Shown in pieces: positions 10,215 to 21,067 of a stretch of 64,000 bases of DNA. Source of the DNA: Liopterus haemorrhoidalis. Lineage: Eukaryota > Arthropoda > Insecta > Coleoptera > Dytiscidae. Both the position numbers and the translations under genes were made by a program. The first letter of the stretch is position 1. Each line of letters opens with the position of its first letter. The stretch spans positions 8,000,501 to 8,064,500 of the forward strand of contig OZ020618.1 in NCBI GenBank assembly GCA_963971575.1, written 5' to 3'. A model generated the notes under the pieces. That model was not told the origin of the DNA, searched no databases, and saw only the letters and a list, made by a program, of their open reading frames with translations.

Positions 10215-11082
10215 GTGCCCCACAAGGAAGTGTCTTGGCTTCTACTCTATTTTTAATTTACGCAAGTGACTTACCTAATTATTTTACGAATATGACAAAC
10301 TTAACCGTGACTTCATTTGCTGACGACAATAATTTCCTTACTCGATGTAAAAACACGACAGATATTGAAACCTCTTTTAAAGACGTAATGAAAATAGCAT
10401 CCACATGGGCAAATAAAAATAAATTAACCTTAAATATTGATAAGGCATCCTGTGTAGTCTTCAAAACACCACAAAATAAATTCATTCCGCCTAAGCAATT
10501 AAAATTTGAAAATCAAAAAGTAAAAATATCGGATACCTCACTCGTACTAGGACTATAGACAAAAACATTAACTGGACAGACCACATCGATAAACTGTGTA
10601 GAAGGTTGTGCTCATATTTATTCCTCCTAAGGTCGTTGAAACTGAATTGTAGCATCAAACTGTTAAAGAATGTATACTTTTCATGTTTCCATACACATTT
10701 AAAGTATAATATTATCCACTAGGGCTAATCGACTAATTGCAAACAAGTATTTCGTCTCCAAAAGTCAGCAATACGAGTCCTTCAATCGCTGAAATGCAGA
10801 GACTCGTGCAAGAAATATTTCACCCAACTTAATATATTCACCCAACCAGCAGAATTTATTCTATCTCTTTGTATGTTCGTCTACAAAAATAAACAACTGT
10901 TCCTAAAAATCGAACATTCCCATAACACAAGGAACAAAGATGTACTAGTTCCAAGGCCACACAATTTAACCTGTTACCAAAGGGGTGCCCATTTCAATTG
11001 CTGTAAATACTATAATGCGTTTCCTGATGAAATAAAGTTGTCAAAAAATGCACTCATCTTCAAGACCAATGTTAAAAATTGA
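10215..11082 (+). pseudogene. Jockey/CR1-like LINE, RT to C-terminus
   Basis: Starts inside the RT palm at GAPQGSVLASTLFLIY, followed at the expected distance by TSFADDNNF (catalytic FADD) and NKLTLNIDKASCVVF. A 1-base shift near 10555 separates this from NINWTDHIDKL, FLLRSLKLN, and then SAIRVLQSLKCRDSCKKYF, LNIFTQPAEFI, HSHNTRNKD and NAFPDEIK in changing frames to a stop at 11080. Order and motifs match the second half of jockey-superfamily ORF2. The endonuclease and 5' RT are missing. Right next to repeat A. Confidence 0.85.
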
Positions 11083-12145
11083 TGTGAAGTGTGAATTTTC
11101 ACACATTTCAGGGTTTTGCAGGTATTTAATAACTGAATGATGATTATTTGGGATGCCAAAACAAATTTTATGTCAAAATATTTTTTTATGAATTTTAATT
11201 CGAATGCCTAATACCATTATTTAAGGTTCTAAATATGTGCAGTATTTTTTTTACATAGCATGGTTCATTAAGATTTTGAAAATTGCGCCTATGGCTTCTA
11301 TTGGTTGCTTAAATCATTAGCCCCGCCCTCTGATGTCGTATACATCAAACAGAATTAAATTATAATTTCAACACTTCCCACTGGTTATTCAAATTTACGC
11401 TTTTAAAAATTAAATGCAACATTTACCAAAATATAACTAGAATTTTTACAAAATAATTTAAACAAAAGAAAACTGCAAAAAAAAAAACAAAAAAATTAAA
11501 ATTGACAGGATTCGAAGTCTAGTTTGCAAGTTAACTGTTTAGCAAATTAGAAAACCAATGACTAAACGCACATCGCTATGAGCGCTGCCGTATCTACTTG
11601 GTTACATAGCGAATTAAATATTTAACATATTTTGGTTAAAAACACAAAAAATGCATTATTTTCCGAAAACATAATCTGATCAAAAATTCCTGTTGTACTA
11701 TTCCGGTTCACACCAATATATATTACTTAGAATTTTTTCACATTTTTAGTTTAAACCATCTGGGCTACAGGGTGTGGGACAAAAATTTTTTTGCACAATT
11801 TTGGCAAAAATCGCGTCAAAATAATTCAAAATGCAACAATAAAATTTTGATCGTTAATCCACGTACTAAGGGCTTTTATTTGATACCCTACTGAGAATTT
11901 TAAAAAAATATTATTTTTTTTTCGATGAGCACATATTTGTTTATATTTTTAGGGGGATATGTTTTTTAGATGTTTTAGTATTTTTCCTATATGCGGGTCA
12001 AAAAGTTGTACAAGCATGCTAAATTTCAACTCTCTAGGTTTAGCTGTTTGGCTACTATTTTTACCGAACAGACAGACAGAGAGACAGACAGACGACAAAA
12101 TTACGGTATAAGGGTTTTTTGGTCATACCTACAAAATCCTAAAAA
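11075..12145 (+). repeat. Repeat A copy 1 (1.07-kb interspersed repeat)
   Basis: Starts AAAATTGATGTGAAGTGTGA, with CAGGGTTTTGCAGGTATTTA ~37 bases in. Ends CATACCTACAAAATCCTAAA. The internal AGGGTTTTGCAGGTAT and terminal complement AGGATTTTGTAGGTAT are inverted relative to each other, like short terminal repeats. Contains GGGCTACAGGGTGTGGGAC, TTTAGCTGTTTGGCTAC and a short CAGA microsatellite at 12068-12093. A second full copy runs in reverse at 52136-53212 and a 5'-truncated copy at 36500-37033. No coding capacity seen. Confidence 0.75.
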
Positions 12146-12149
12146 TACC

Positions 12150-12590
12150 TAATTGAAAGAGAATTGTATGACGTTAAGGATTTTTTTTAGATTGTTTCCA
12201 TATTTATTGTTTATTACTGTTTATTTTTTTTTTTCACTGTCCATATCTCTAATGTTTTAAATATTTTCTTATATTATTATGTATTGACTTTCTTTTCATG
12301 TAATACTATTATTGTTGTACATTGTTATTATGTAATATTTATGTACATGAAAGACAAGAAAAAAATAATAATAAAAATAACAGGGGAACCAGTGTTCCCA
12401 ATCAAATACTGGGAAACAAATTTTACAACAATGGTTTCTGCTACTTTTTTTATCTAACTACTGAGATAACAAGATTAGTCGAAACGTCACACTGACCACG
12501 TAGCTCACATATCTACGGAAGTCTAAAAACGGAGAATTTATTTTTTTTGCCCTTATACGCCATCTAAGCATTGAGAACCTATTATTATTA
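12150..12590. other. AT-rich stretch, nothing recognised
   Basis: No open frame or inverted ends seen. Confidence 0.5.
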
Positions 12591-12641
12591 CTAAATAAAT
12601 CCTTGTCCTATGGGTGTTCCATAGGACAAGGATTTATTTAG
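12591..12641. repeat. Perfect 23-bp hairpin
   Basis: CTAAATAAATCCTTGTCCTATGG without its first bases is the left arm (12591-12613). Its exact complement follows at 12619-12641 after a 5-base GTGTT loop. A 23-of-23 match with a tiny loop is not expected by chance. Confidence 0.9.
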
Positions 12642-12644
12642 GAG

Positions 12645-13100
12645 TTAGGTTTTAAAAATATACAACGTATTTGAATAGATTTTTTTAGTCATTATCTATA
12701 AAGCAAAATTTTTCTTTTTAATTGAATTTTGCAAATACCACGTTCTCGTAAACGTAAGATAACAGCATAATTAAAAATTGCTGGATGTGTATAAAAAAAA
12801 GTATTCGTGTATGTATGGCAGTCTTTTTCTGATGTTTACTAACCCGAAGCAAGGTACACATAAAACTAATTACACGCAAAACATAGCAGAGTGAAGAGAG
12901 CCGCGGAAACACCTGAATAAGCGAAAATGGCCGCCAGTACACAACATGGAATATGATCGATGAATAAAATAAAACAGTGGCGTACGAACATTTTTAACTT
13001 GATGAACATTTTTTGCGTAAAATGAAGTTTTAATGTAGTAAAAAGGGAACTACATTGGGAGAGGAGGGATACAGCAATTTGAAAAGAAAGTAAATATAAG
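12645..13100. other. No confident feature
   Basis: A 74-codon minus-strand frame at 12718-12942 has no recognisable motif. A few GC-richer bases at 12890-12950. Confidence 0.4.
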
Positions 13101-13104
13101 TAGA

Positions 13105-13235
13105 TGTACTTACAAATAGTAAATAATACACTTGGTTATATTCCACAAAATATTTTATTAAAACTTAATATATTTCGGCTTGTTAGGTCATCTTCATAAG
13201 AATGAATGTACAAGAAATGCTGACAATATTACCTA
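13105..13235 (-). mobile_element. Penelope-like element, 3' part
   Basis: On the minus strand this follows the GIY-YIG region at 14440-14865 once the mariner insertion is removed. It contains TCATTCTTATGAAGATGACC and CCGAAATATATTAAG, the kind of AAGATGACC...CGAAA(T)A sequence found downstream of the endonuclease in Penelope-like elements. Confidence 0.5.
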
Positions 13236-14428
13236 CCAGGTCTACAAGTATGAAATGCGGATTTTTTTCAAACTTGCCGCGCAAACAGAATGTATAGTTC
13301 AAAGTTTCAACACATATGGCGTCTTGTTAAGTTATCATTAAGTGTCAAATGCGTATAGGTTATAATTTGAAAAGTGATCATATAGTTTTGTTTTACTGTA
13401 TTAAAAATGTCAAATTTTGAGCCAAATAAAGAGCATTCGCGGACAGTACTACTGTTTTGTTTTCATTTGAAAAAAACTGCTGCTGAATCATACCGACTGC
13501 TTCGAGTAGTTTATGGTGAATATGCTCCATCGCAAGATACGTGTGAACGATGGTTTCGGCGTTTCAAAAGTGGTGATTTTGATCTTACAGACAAAGAACA
13601 TGGAAAACCTCCAAAAAAAATATGAAGATACAAAATTGGAAACATTGCTACAGGAAGACGATAGTCAATCACAAAAACAACTAGCAGAGCAGTTAGGCGT
13701 TAGCCAACAAGCTGTTTTCAATCGCCTACGAGAGATGGGTAAGATCCAGAAAGTCGGCAGATGGTTTCCACATGCATTGAATGTGAGGGAGATGGAAAAA
13801 TGCAAAAACCTTGTGAAATTTTGCTTGCACGATACAAAAGAAAGTCTTTTTTGCATCGTATCATTACTGGCGATGAAAAATGGATTTATTTTGAAAATAC
13901 CAAACGCAAAAAAACATGGGTGAACCCAGGCTCACCATCCACACCAACTGCAAGACTGAATCGCTTTGGCAAAAAGACAATGCTCTGAAAGAAGACAGCA
14001 CAAAGACAAACGACCAGAATACGAAAGAAGACAGCACAAGGTAATCTTTATTCACGATAACGTTCCATCACATAAGGCAAAATCAGTTTGCAACACATTG
14101 GATGCACTCAAGTGGGAAGTGCTACCCCCTGCCGCTTACTCACCAGACTTGGCCCCTTCAGATTACCACTTGTTCGCATCGATGGGTCACGCACTTGCCG
14201 AGCAGCACTTTTGTTCATATGAAAATGTGAAAGAATGGCTAGATAAAGGGTTTGCGGGGAAAGGGGAAGAGTTCTACTGGCGAGGTAATCACAAATTACC
14301 TGAAATATGGGAAAAATGTATAACTTCTAATGGAGCATACTTTGAATAAATAAACTTTTACTGTTCTTTTGAGTTAAATGTGTTTAATTTAAAAAAAAAA
14401 AATCCGCATTTCATACTTGTAGACCTGG
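13236..14428 (+). mobile_element. mariner (D34D) element, complete ends, broken gene
   Basis: Both terminal repeats are present: left CCAGGTCTACAAGTATGAAA (13236 on) and right its complement (to 14428). TA lies on each side (13234-13235, 14429-14430). 1193 bp. It sits inside a Penelope-like element, so it is the younger of the two. The transposase between the repeats is described separately. Confidence 0.92.
13407..14349 (+). pseudogene. mariner transposase, frameshifted and internally deleted
   Basis: Starts MSNFEPNKEHSRTVLLF, with the first helix-turn-helix and CERWFRRFKSGDFDL. After a 1-base shift near 13615 come LAEQLGVSQQAVFNRL (second HTH) and GKIQKVGRWFPHAL (WVPHEL-like linker). In the next frame TGDEKWIYF supplies the first catalytic D. 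HDNVPSHK supplies the second and SPDLAPSDYHLF the third, with 34 residues between the last two, the canonical D34D spacing. About 35-40 residues after GKKTML (the WWD---GV region) are missing at a spot where GAAAGAAGACAGCACAA is duplicated. Ends ...ITSNGAYFE before the stop. A cut-and-paste transposase that can no longer be made. Confidence 0.92.
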
Positions 14429-14439
14429 TAAATATACAG

Positions 14440-14865
14440 GTTAACTATTACGAACAAATAGGTGTGGGAAGGGATTAGGAAATACCATTAACCATAGTCC
14501 TGAGAATGGGAGATTCCAACAGATCCAATTGTTCATTGATGAGATTATGCCCTTCTCGCTGTGCATATTTAATCTCAAATGCCTCTAAGAAGTACATAAG
14601 TTTTCCACTTTTATTTTCTAAATGTAAAATTTATAAACTTTTTTCATTGCAATGGTGACCGTTTTCTATAAGATGTTTGGCTAAATTAGATTAATCGGAT
14701 TTATTATATTTGCATGCCCTCAAGTGTTCTTGAAATCTGACTTTAAAATTACGTTTAGTTTGCCCTATGTAATACGCGTAATCATTACATTTGATTTTGT
14801 AGATACCGGAATAGGAAGTATTTTCTTTCTGACTTATTTTGTTATTAACTAATTTACTTCTACAA
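14440..14865 (-). pseudogene. Penelope-like element GIY-YIG endonuclease domain
   Basis: Minus-strand translation from ~14812 gives GIYKIKCNDYAYYIGQTKR, the GIY...YIG signature with the usual spacing. It continues with FKVRFQEHLRACK, a stop, NLAKHLIENGHHC and FEIKYAQREGHNLINEQLD, covering the conserved R, EH, H and E/N positions of the Penelope-type GIY-YIG nuclease. Upstream residues SKLVNNKISQKENTSYS resemble the linker after the RT. Two in-frame stops inactivate it. The RT itself is absent beyond ~14865, where repeat B sequence begins. This domain nicks target DNA for reverse transcription in Penelope elements. Confidence 0.8.
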
Positions 14866-14867
14866 AC

Positions 14868-14940
14868 ATGTAGAAACCAAATATGAGGCTCAAAATGTAA
14901 AAGATATAGCCTCCAATTTTATTAATATAGATAATAACAA
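14868..14940 (+). repeat. Repeat B right-end fragment (copy 2)
   Basis: ACCAAATATGAGGCTCAAAA then ATAGCCTCCAATTTTATTAA, the same end as at 1780-1850. Confidence 0.65.
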
Positions 14941-14944
14941 GACT

Positions 14945-15795
14945 TCAAAATCACCCTACATTGTTATATTTACTAATACTACTTAATAAATACTTTGCAT
15001 TATTATTAAAAAAAATATTCTGTAAAAAACTGGTATAATTAAATAACTACAAAACTTATTTGATTCTGTAACTTCCGTAGCAATAATTTCCCAAGCTTGA
15101 TCTTGGTTTATTTTTATTATTGTCTTCTGCACAAGTATAATCATATAAATATTGTTGTTTGTCAGTCAATTATTCATTTCTTCCAAATATAAGATCAGGC
15201 AGTCTTATTGATGCGTTACTTCAGAGCACAAACACAAATTGACTAATTTAACTTTATTTTGTTAGAGCATTTAGTAACATAATATTATGTGCATAACAGA
15301 AATTTGCACGTAAAGCGCTGTACTTATCCTTGTATCATAGGTGAATGACTCTTACACCTCACTGGGGTGTTGTTATACGCATAATTTACTCATATGAAAA
15401 TTACTTACACAATGACGTCATACTTTTCATACATAAACGTTTCTAACGCACTATTAGAGGTAATAAAATATAATTAAAATAGGGAATTTATAGTTATTAT
15501 CTAACATAAGTTATAAATTATGTTCTTATGCACTAAGCGAGTTTTATGCAGACATCAAAGACATGTACATATATACGTTGAATAAAAATCAAGATGTGTT
15601 TAGATCACTAAATGATAATATTCTAATTTAATTGAGTCAGCAAATGTTGCAAACTGTTGATAACAAAATTAGCTGTTAGTTTGTTCTTTGTTAGTGAACA
15701 GCATATATGAAATAATAATTTTAAAATGTAAAGTATACAATAATTACCATAATAAATAATAAGTAAACAATAATTTCCAGAACCTGTTAAAAATG
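14945..15795. other. AT-rich stretch, nothing recognised
   Basis: No open frame above background, no inverted ends or tandem structure seen. Confidence 0.5.
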
Positions 15796-15814
15796 AATGG
15801 TTACCGGTTAATCA

Positions 15815-15911
15815 TAAAAGGTTCGGGTTCAGGTTTAGGTTCATGAAAAATAAAGGTTTTTTCGGGTTTTCGGTTCGGGTTCGGGTTCAGCTTCAGGTTC
15901 CTGGTTTTGGT

Positions 15912-15948
<37 letters not shown>
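15815..15948. repeat. GGTTCG-rich minisatellite plus (CA)(TA) microsatellite
   Basis: Degenerate GGTTCG/GGTTCA hexamers at 15820-15907, then CA and TA dinucleotides at 15912-15948. Confidence 0.8.
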
Positions 15949-16044
15949 GATCTACTTCGAGCAACTATAACATAAATTAAAATATATTATTCCAATATTC
16001 GAAAGGAGGCATTGAAAAAGAGATCATGAACTTATACCCTACCA

Positions 16045-16980
16045 CAGGGGTCCCCAAAATGGTCGATATCGGCCCCCGGGGGTCGATATGACATTGTTAG
16101 GGGTCGATTCTGGCTCGGGGGTCGATTGGGGGTCGATGGAATAAAGTTAAAAACTACTAGTATAATATAACTACACAGTTATATATAAATATAAGTTAAA
16201 TTAGATTTATTTAGATCTTCATTGTTACGAAGAAATTTTCAGTATTTTTCGAATTTGCGACAATTGGAAGTAAAAGATGAAGACTTGGAAATATACACAA
16301 AGCATCTTCAAAAATTGAGCGTGGATTTTAAATTACGTTTTGAGGATTTAGAGAAAACGCACATCCCAGATTGGATTATCGCGCCCTTTTCTGCAGATGT
16401 TGAAAACATCGAAGGTATTATAGGTACTATACAAGATGAACTTATTGAATTGTCGGTTGATCTTGAAGCAAAAACGCTTTTTAAAAATGTTACATTAAGC
16501 TACTTTTGGTCAAATGTAAATGTTAGACAGAAATATCCAAAACTTTCGGAAATGGTAGTTCACTTTTTGCAAGCATTTCCAAACTCGTATATGGTTGAAG
16601 CTGGTTTTAGCCATGTTAATTCCATCCTGGCAAAACAGAGAAACAAGTTAGATGTAGAATTCCGTGGCGGTTTAAGACTGAAATTAAATCATTTTGAACC
16701 CGACATTGCTAATCTTGCAAAGAGTCACCAACCACACCCATCACATTGACAATGACAGTAAATTTTATTTAATAATATTATTGTATTGCATCTGATTAGA
16801 TATAATTATATTAGATAAATGAAATATAAATAAAACACTACAATAAATAAAATAAAAAATCACATAAGCGTGTTTTTTTCTTGTTCTATTATAATAACGT
16901 AATTGTAAAATAGAGGGGGTCGATAAGAAGTTGAGAAACTCTTCTGGGGTTCGACGGTCAAAAAAGTTTGGGGACCCCTG
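16045..16980 (+). mobile_element. hAT element with inverted ends and degenerate 8-bp duplication
   Basis: Left end CAGGGGTCCCCAAA and right end TTTGGGGACCCCTG are perfect inverted repeats. Flanks CCCTACCA (16037-16044) and CCTTAACA (16981-16988) agree at 6 of 8 bases, consistent with an aged hAT 8-bp duplication. GGGGGTCGAT motifs are repeated about five times just inside the left end and again near the right end, typical subterminal transposase-binding repeats. 936 bp, so internally deleted. It still carries the C-terminus of the transposase. Confidence 0.88.
16222..16749 (+). pseudogene. hAT transposase C-terminal fragment (ZBED5/SCAND3-like)
   Basis: An open frame of 175 codons to TGA. 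Its second half reads FLQAFPNSYMVEAGFSHVNS, then AKQRNKLDVEFRGGLRLKL and PDIANLAKSHQ. This is the hAT dimerisation region near the C-terminus in the ZBED5/SCAND3/FAM200 group of domesticated and insect transposases (S-Y--E--FS----I--KKRN-LD-----LRL-L). The BED zinc finger, the RNase-H-like catalytic core and most of the N-terminus are deleted. The frame's ATG is internal to the family and probably not a real start. It cannot catalyse transposition. Confidence 0.85.
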
Positions 16981-16989
16981 CCTTAACAC

Positions 16990-17638
16990 ATACATAGGCT
17001 TTTAGAATGGATTTTGGTGGGCCGTGCTCCAATTTCTTTAATCTATTCCTTAGACCTTTTTTCACCTATTGCCCTTTATAGACGCTAGATATCTTTCCCA
17101 TTCCCATTTCAATATCTTCGCTAATATATTGGCATCTTTCAGTCCAATTCATCTTCATAATTTTACATTTATTAATATATTTTTTCTAATGACTTCGAAT
17201 AGTTTTACCAATACACATACATATACACATATACACAGACACACAATCCTATTACCCCGTACTTACACGAATACTTTCAAAAGATACACTAATACACGGA
17301 CGTGTTTCTATTGAGGGCGCGGCGCGTTCAGTAGAATTGGGCTGGTATTTTGAGCGTTTAGGGTTGTAATGAGACTTAATGAGTTGGAATTCCTTTGTTT
17401 GTATGTCTGTGAAGTATACGGTTCAAGTAACAGTTGATACTTGATATGTTTGAAAATTTACTCTTCTTGAGAATAAAAGCGATGAGAAAATGTTGTGGTT
17501 TTTAAACACAAGGGAAAAAAACTGTGGCTAAGTGTCATTTTCCAACAAGGTTTTAGTTAATATAGTTTTAATTTGTTAAATGAAGAGGGTATGTCAATAG
17601 TAGGTTGACAACATTTGAAACATAAACGATAGAAGAAA

Positions 17639-17640
<2 letters not shown>
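16990..17640. other. No confident feature
   Basis: Contains a CA/TA-rich patch at ~17210-17250. The 81-codon frame over it is low-complexity. Confidence 0.45.

Positions 17641-17702
<62 letters not shown>
17641..17702. repeat. (AT)n microsatellite, ~31 units
   Basis: Uninterrupted AT dinucleotides. Confidence 0.98.
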
Positions 17703-17706
<4 letters not shown>

Positions 17707-17889
17707 AAATAAATAGTTTGGTGGATCTCGTTAAAATTGCTTTTGACACTTCTTTACAACACTAGTCATATGCTTTATGATTTGCTTTGCAATATCAGAT
17801 GTAGCAAGCTGTATCTATCTCTGTTTCTCTTTATTCAAGGGTATTACAGTGTTTTTCTCTTCTCCGTAAACAATATTTCTAGCTCTTTT

Positions 17890-18660
17890 ACGTCCAAAAT
17901 GGCAAGTTTTGTGTGCTTTTCCACCATGGACGATACCGCGTCCGCTTGTGAATCTCACATTAACTAAGTTTGATAAAGATATTACGTTGCCTATCGAATA
18001 CCAACATGCTTTATAACGAACACTGGTCCCTAGGTTCGAAAATATTGCCATTTTACTGACGGATCAAAATCAGGAACCAAGGTTGTGTGTGCGTTCGTTG
18101 TCTTGATCCACACCAGCAGTATAAATACCATTTGCACTTCATAACAAGTGTGAACACTGCTGAGCTATACGCTATATTCAAACATCTGTGTTGACACGCT
18201 GAGCTCTCTGAACAGTATCCAAGATCCAAATCTAGTGCATCCTTTTATACTAAATATCCGGTTGCTACTCCACAATCTGAATACTTAAAATATGAGGGTA
18301 GAGCTAGAGGATACCGGAACATGTTGGTATCCAAGGTAATGAAGCAGCTGATATAGCTGCAAAAACTGCCTCCCACCGACTTATGATTGATGTGAGTTTA
18401 ATATTTCAAGATGACTCAAAGAGGCACCTGAAACATCTGGTGCTGGCCAAATGGTAACAGCATATAAAATGTAAAGTTGAGAAAGATTAAGGAAGACGTT
18501 AAACCATGGGGTTCTTCCTGCAGCATTATCCAGCAGGAATGCAGGAATTCCTGCATTTCTGCAGCAGTATAGGCCACTGTTGGTTGCCTTCTTTGAGGTG
18601 AAGAGCCTTTTATTTGTGAGACGTGTAACCCAGATTTGTCTGTGTTACAAATTTTAACTC
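17890..18660 (+). pseudogene. LINE ORF2 RNase H region
   Basis: Across several frames the plus strand reads PRPLVNLTLTKFDKDITLPI, then IFTDGSKSGTKV (first RNase H aspartate, FTDGSK), TSVNTAELYAIF (the E in TAELYAI), NSIQDPNLVHP, and CWYPG.VGIQGNEAADIAAK (the W-PGH-GI-GNE-AD box with the last catalytic D). The order FTDGSK, TAELYAI, GNE-AD is the RNase H domain found after the RT in some jockey/I-type LINEs. Further residues resemble the zinc-knuckle tail. Stops and shifts throughout; the RT is not seen upstream. Confidence 0.8.
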
Positions 18661-18664
18661 ATCT

Positions 18665-19370
18665 TCGGGTCTATTCTGTATCTTTTGTGGTTTAAAAGAT
18701 TTGGTTAAAAAGTAACATTTTAACTAAGCCTTAAAATTTTAACCTTGTTTCTTATAATATTACCATAACATGCAAATGTATCAATATTTTTTTCTTTCTT
18801 CTATATTAAGATACTTTTATTTTCAGGCTATATTTACGTAATTTTTATTTTTAAACAAACAGAGAAATTAAAATTTATATATGTATCACAGTTTTAAAGT
18901 TTTAAATATTTACTTGCAATATATTGGGAAACAAGAAATCTTTTGATTCTTCCCGAGTTAAAAAAAAAAAAAAACAACATTTGTAAAACGAGATATTTCG
19001 TAGAAGTTTTAGAAAAATGAAAATATTTTAAAATGTTTCTTCAGGTAAAAGGGTCACTCATACCAAGCAGTTGCCTTTGTTTAATTCGAACTGATCTCCT
19101 AAAAAGCATTTGTATATATTTTTTGTTCACCTATATTAATTTTTTACTTTATTAACCTCTTTTTGTTCAATTTGTTTTATTAATAATTGGTTTAAAATAA
19201 ACAGATTTCCCATGATTAATTCTAAAAATGGATTTTTTCTGGCTATTTGACGTTTAGAGGTTAGAATTACAGCTGGTTAAAAGTTAACATGTATTTGGCT
19301 GGAGTTAAAATTCCAAATTTAACCTATTGAGTTACAGAACAACAAAATATTAACTTTAGTAAAGCGTGGT
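18665..19370. other. AT-rich stretch, nothing confident
   Basis: GGTTAAAA/TTTTAACC motifs occur in both orientations at 18705-18745 and 19270-19340, loosely resembling inverted ends, but no clear element boundary was found. Confidence 0.35.
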
Positions 19371-19378
19371 TAAATTTT

Positions 19379-19484
19379 TTTAACTTCGACCTTGAGGTAA
19401 ATTTTTAACTTCGACCTTGAGGTAAATTTTTAACTTCGACCTTGAGGTAAATTTTTAACTTCGACCTTGAGGTAAATTTTTAAC
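19379..19484. repeat. 26-bp tandem repeat, four near-identical units
   Basis: Unit TAACTTCGACCTTGAGGTAA followed by ATTTTT, four times in a row with no variation, implying recent expansion. Confidence 0.95.
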
Positions 19485-19534
19485 TTTTTAAGATTCAGAT
19501 TAAACGCGCGTGTGCAGTTCGAGGATGTCAGGGA

Positions 19535-19625
19535 GAGGTTAGGCCTGTGCTACGACCTGTCAGTTGGTTAAGTTGACGACAGGGTAATCATGGACAGGCT
19601 GATACTCGTCCTGAGGCAATCGAAT
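19535..19625 (+). repeat. Repeat C copy 1 (uninterrupted)
   Basis: CTGTCAGTTGGTTAAGTTGA, CGACAGGGTAATCATGGACA then GGCTGATACTCGTCCTGAGG. The same sequence at 38425-38472 resumes at 39074, after an inserted element, so this copy shows the empty site. Confidence 0.7.
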
Positions 19626-19629
19626 TTAT

Positions 19630-20202
19630 TATTTTATATATGAAGATTTACACTTTATTTTATTGCGTTATTTTTCTTGATCTGTGAGTATTTTCCAGCA
19701 AAGACAAAAGAACATTTGTAATTTATCAGTGTGCGAACTGCACATTCCATGTTTATTCAATGTTTTCTAAAGGTGTACTTATTGATACGCCTCATAAATT
19801 TCCCTTATATGCATAAAATTAACCGTGGGTGGGTGTTGGTTTATGTTGATTAAGTATCGTTGCGCATCAGCGCGTGTTCCGTGGAATTCAACCGTTTCCA
19901 CCGCAGCCATATGCAGGAGGGATTATTGAAATGAATCAATGTTTACTCTTCTTAATCCCGCGCTCTGCTAAGGAGTAACATAAACTACAGATTAATGAAT
20001 AAATTTGCATTGCGTATAATCTATCACTGCTCCAGCTACGAGTAAGTTATCTCGCACTCTCGCAACTCTGTAAAATTTATATACCTACCTTCTATTGTGG
20101 TAGTATTAAATTAAAAACAAAACGATTACGTGTGTCGAGAACACGTGATCACGAGACAGAAAAATGGTAAAAAATAAGGAAGAAAATTGAAACATACATC
20201 AG
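19630..20202. other. No confident feature
   Basis: No recognisable coding sequence, array or element end. Confidence 0.45.
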
Positions 20203-20605
20203 GTACATACTAGGGATGGGAAAAAACATCGATGTATCAAAAACATCGATGTTTGTTTTGAAAACATCGATGTTTTTACCATCGATGGTCAGCTGGCGAT
20301 AGTATCGATAAAACATTGATGTCGATGTTTAAACATTGAAATTTAGAAACTAACGCTAGAGGCGCTGGAATCTTAAAAATTTAATTTTTATTAAAATTAG
20401 TACACAAAATATAAGCGCCATCTATTGTGATGTAACAATACTAATAGTGTTAGTTCTTATTCTTCTTAGCAGTTAGCAAAATACGAAAAAATAAGAAGAT
20501 ACTTCTAATTTTTGCAAACAATGCGAACGACCAAAGGCGCCAACACAATTTTTCTATTTGAGTCTTGTTGACACTTTCCCAGTTGTTATTCCTCCAATCC
20601 CTGGA

Positions 20606-20745
20606 TTTTTGTAAGTTTTCATTAGCTTTTTTTTTATATTTTGAAGTTGGCTTTTCCTGAACAAAATGATCAAAAGCTTCAATTAATCGGTAAAAGAAAC
20701 TAGAATTGAAAATCTAGTTTCGCCTAAACCAAAGGAACAGGACTT
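20606..20745 (-). mobile_element. MITE 1 partial copy
   Basis: Reverse-complemented, one-end-truncated copy of the 181-bp element at 20887-21067, sharing GAAGTTGGCTTTTCCTGAAC and ending CCAAAGGAACAGGACT before TTA. Confidence 0.75.
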
Positions 20746-20886
20746 TATTTCAACTTAAAAAGGTATAAAAATAATTGTGTAAGACAGTGTTATTTTTATG
20801 TTAAATAAAATAAAATTAACATTAAGATTACTATATTAGTATTGTAATAAAATCCAATATTTCCTTTTAGAAATGTAAAAATAGTA

Positions 20887-21067
20887 AGGTCTGTTCCTTT
20901 GGTTTAGGCGGAATTAGATTTTCAATTCTAGTTACTTTTACCGATTGATTGAAGCTTTTGATCATTTTGTTCAGGAAAAGTTAACTTCAATATATAAAAA
21001 AATATCTAATGATAAATTACAAAATGAAAATTGCGGTTAGTTCCGCCTAATCGTTTCGAATAGACTG
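20887..21067 (+). mobile_element. MITE 1 copy, TA-flanked
   Basis: Left end AGGTCTGTTCCTTTGGTTTA with GGCGGAATTAG, right end complement CAGTCTATTCGAAACGATTA with GGCGGAACTAA. TA at 20885-20886 and 21068-21069. Near-identical in layout and length to 40168-40349. Tc1/mariner-type by its TA duplication. Confidence 0.8.

Noticed and set aside
16222..16749. Domesticated host ZBED-like gene
   Set aside because: The frame sits between hAT terminal repeats with a degenerate 8-bp duplication and lacks the N-terminal two thirds; no introns or other sign of a host gene.
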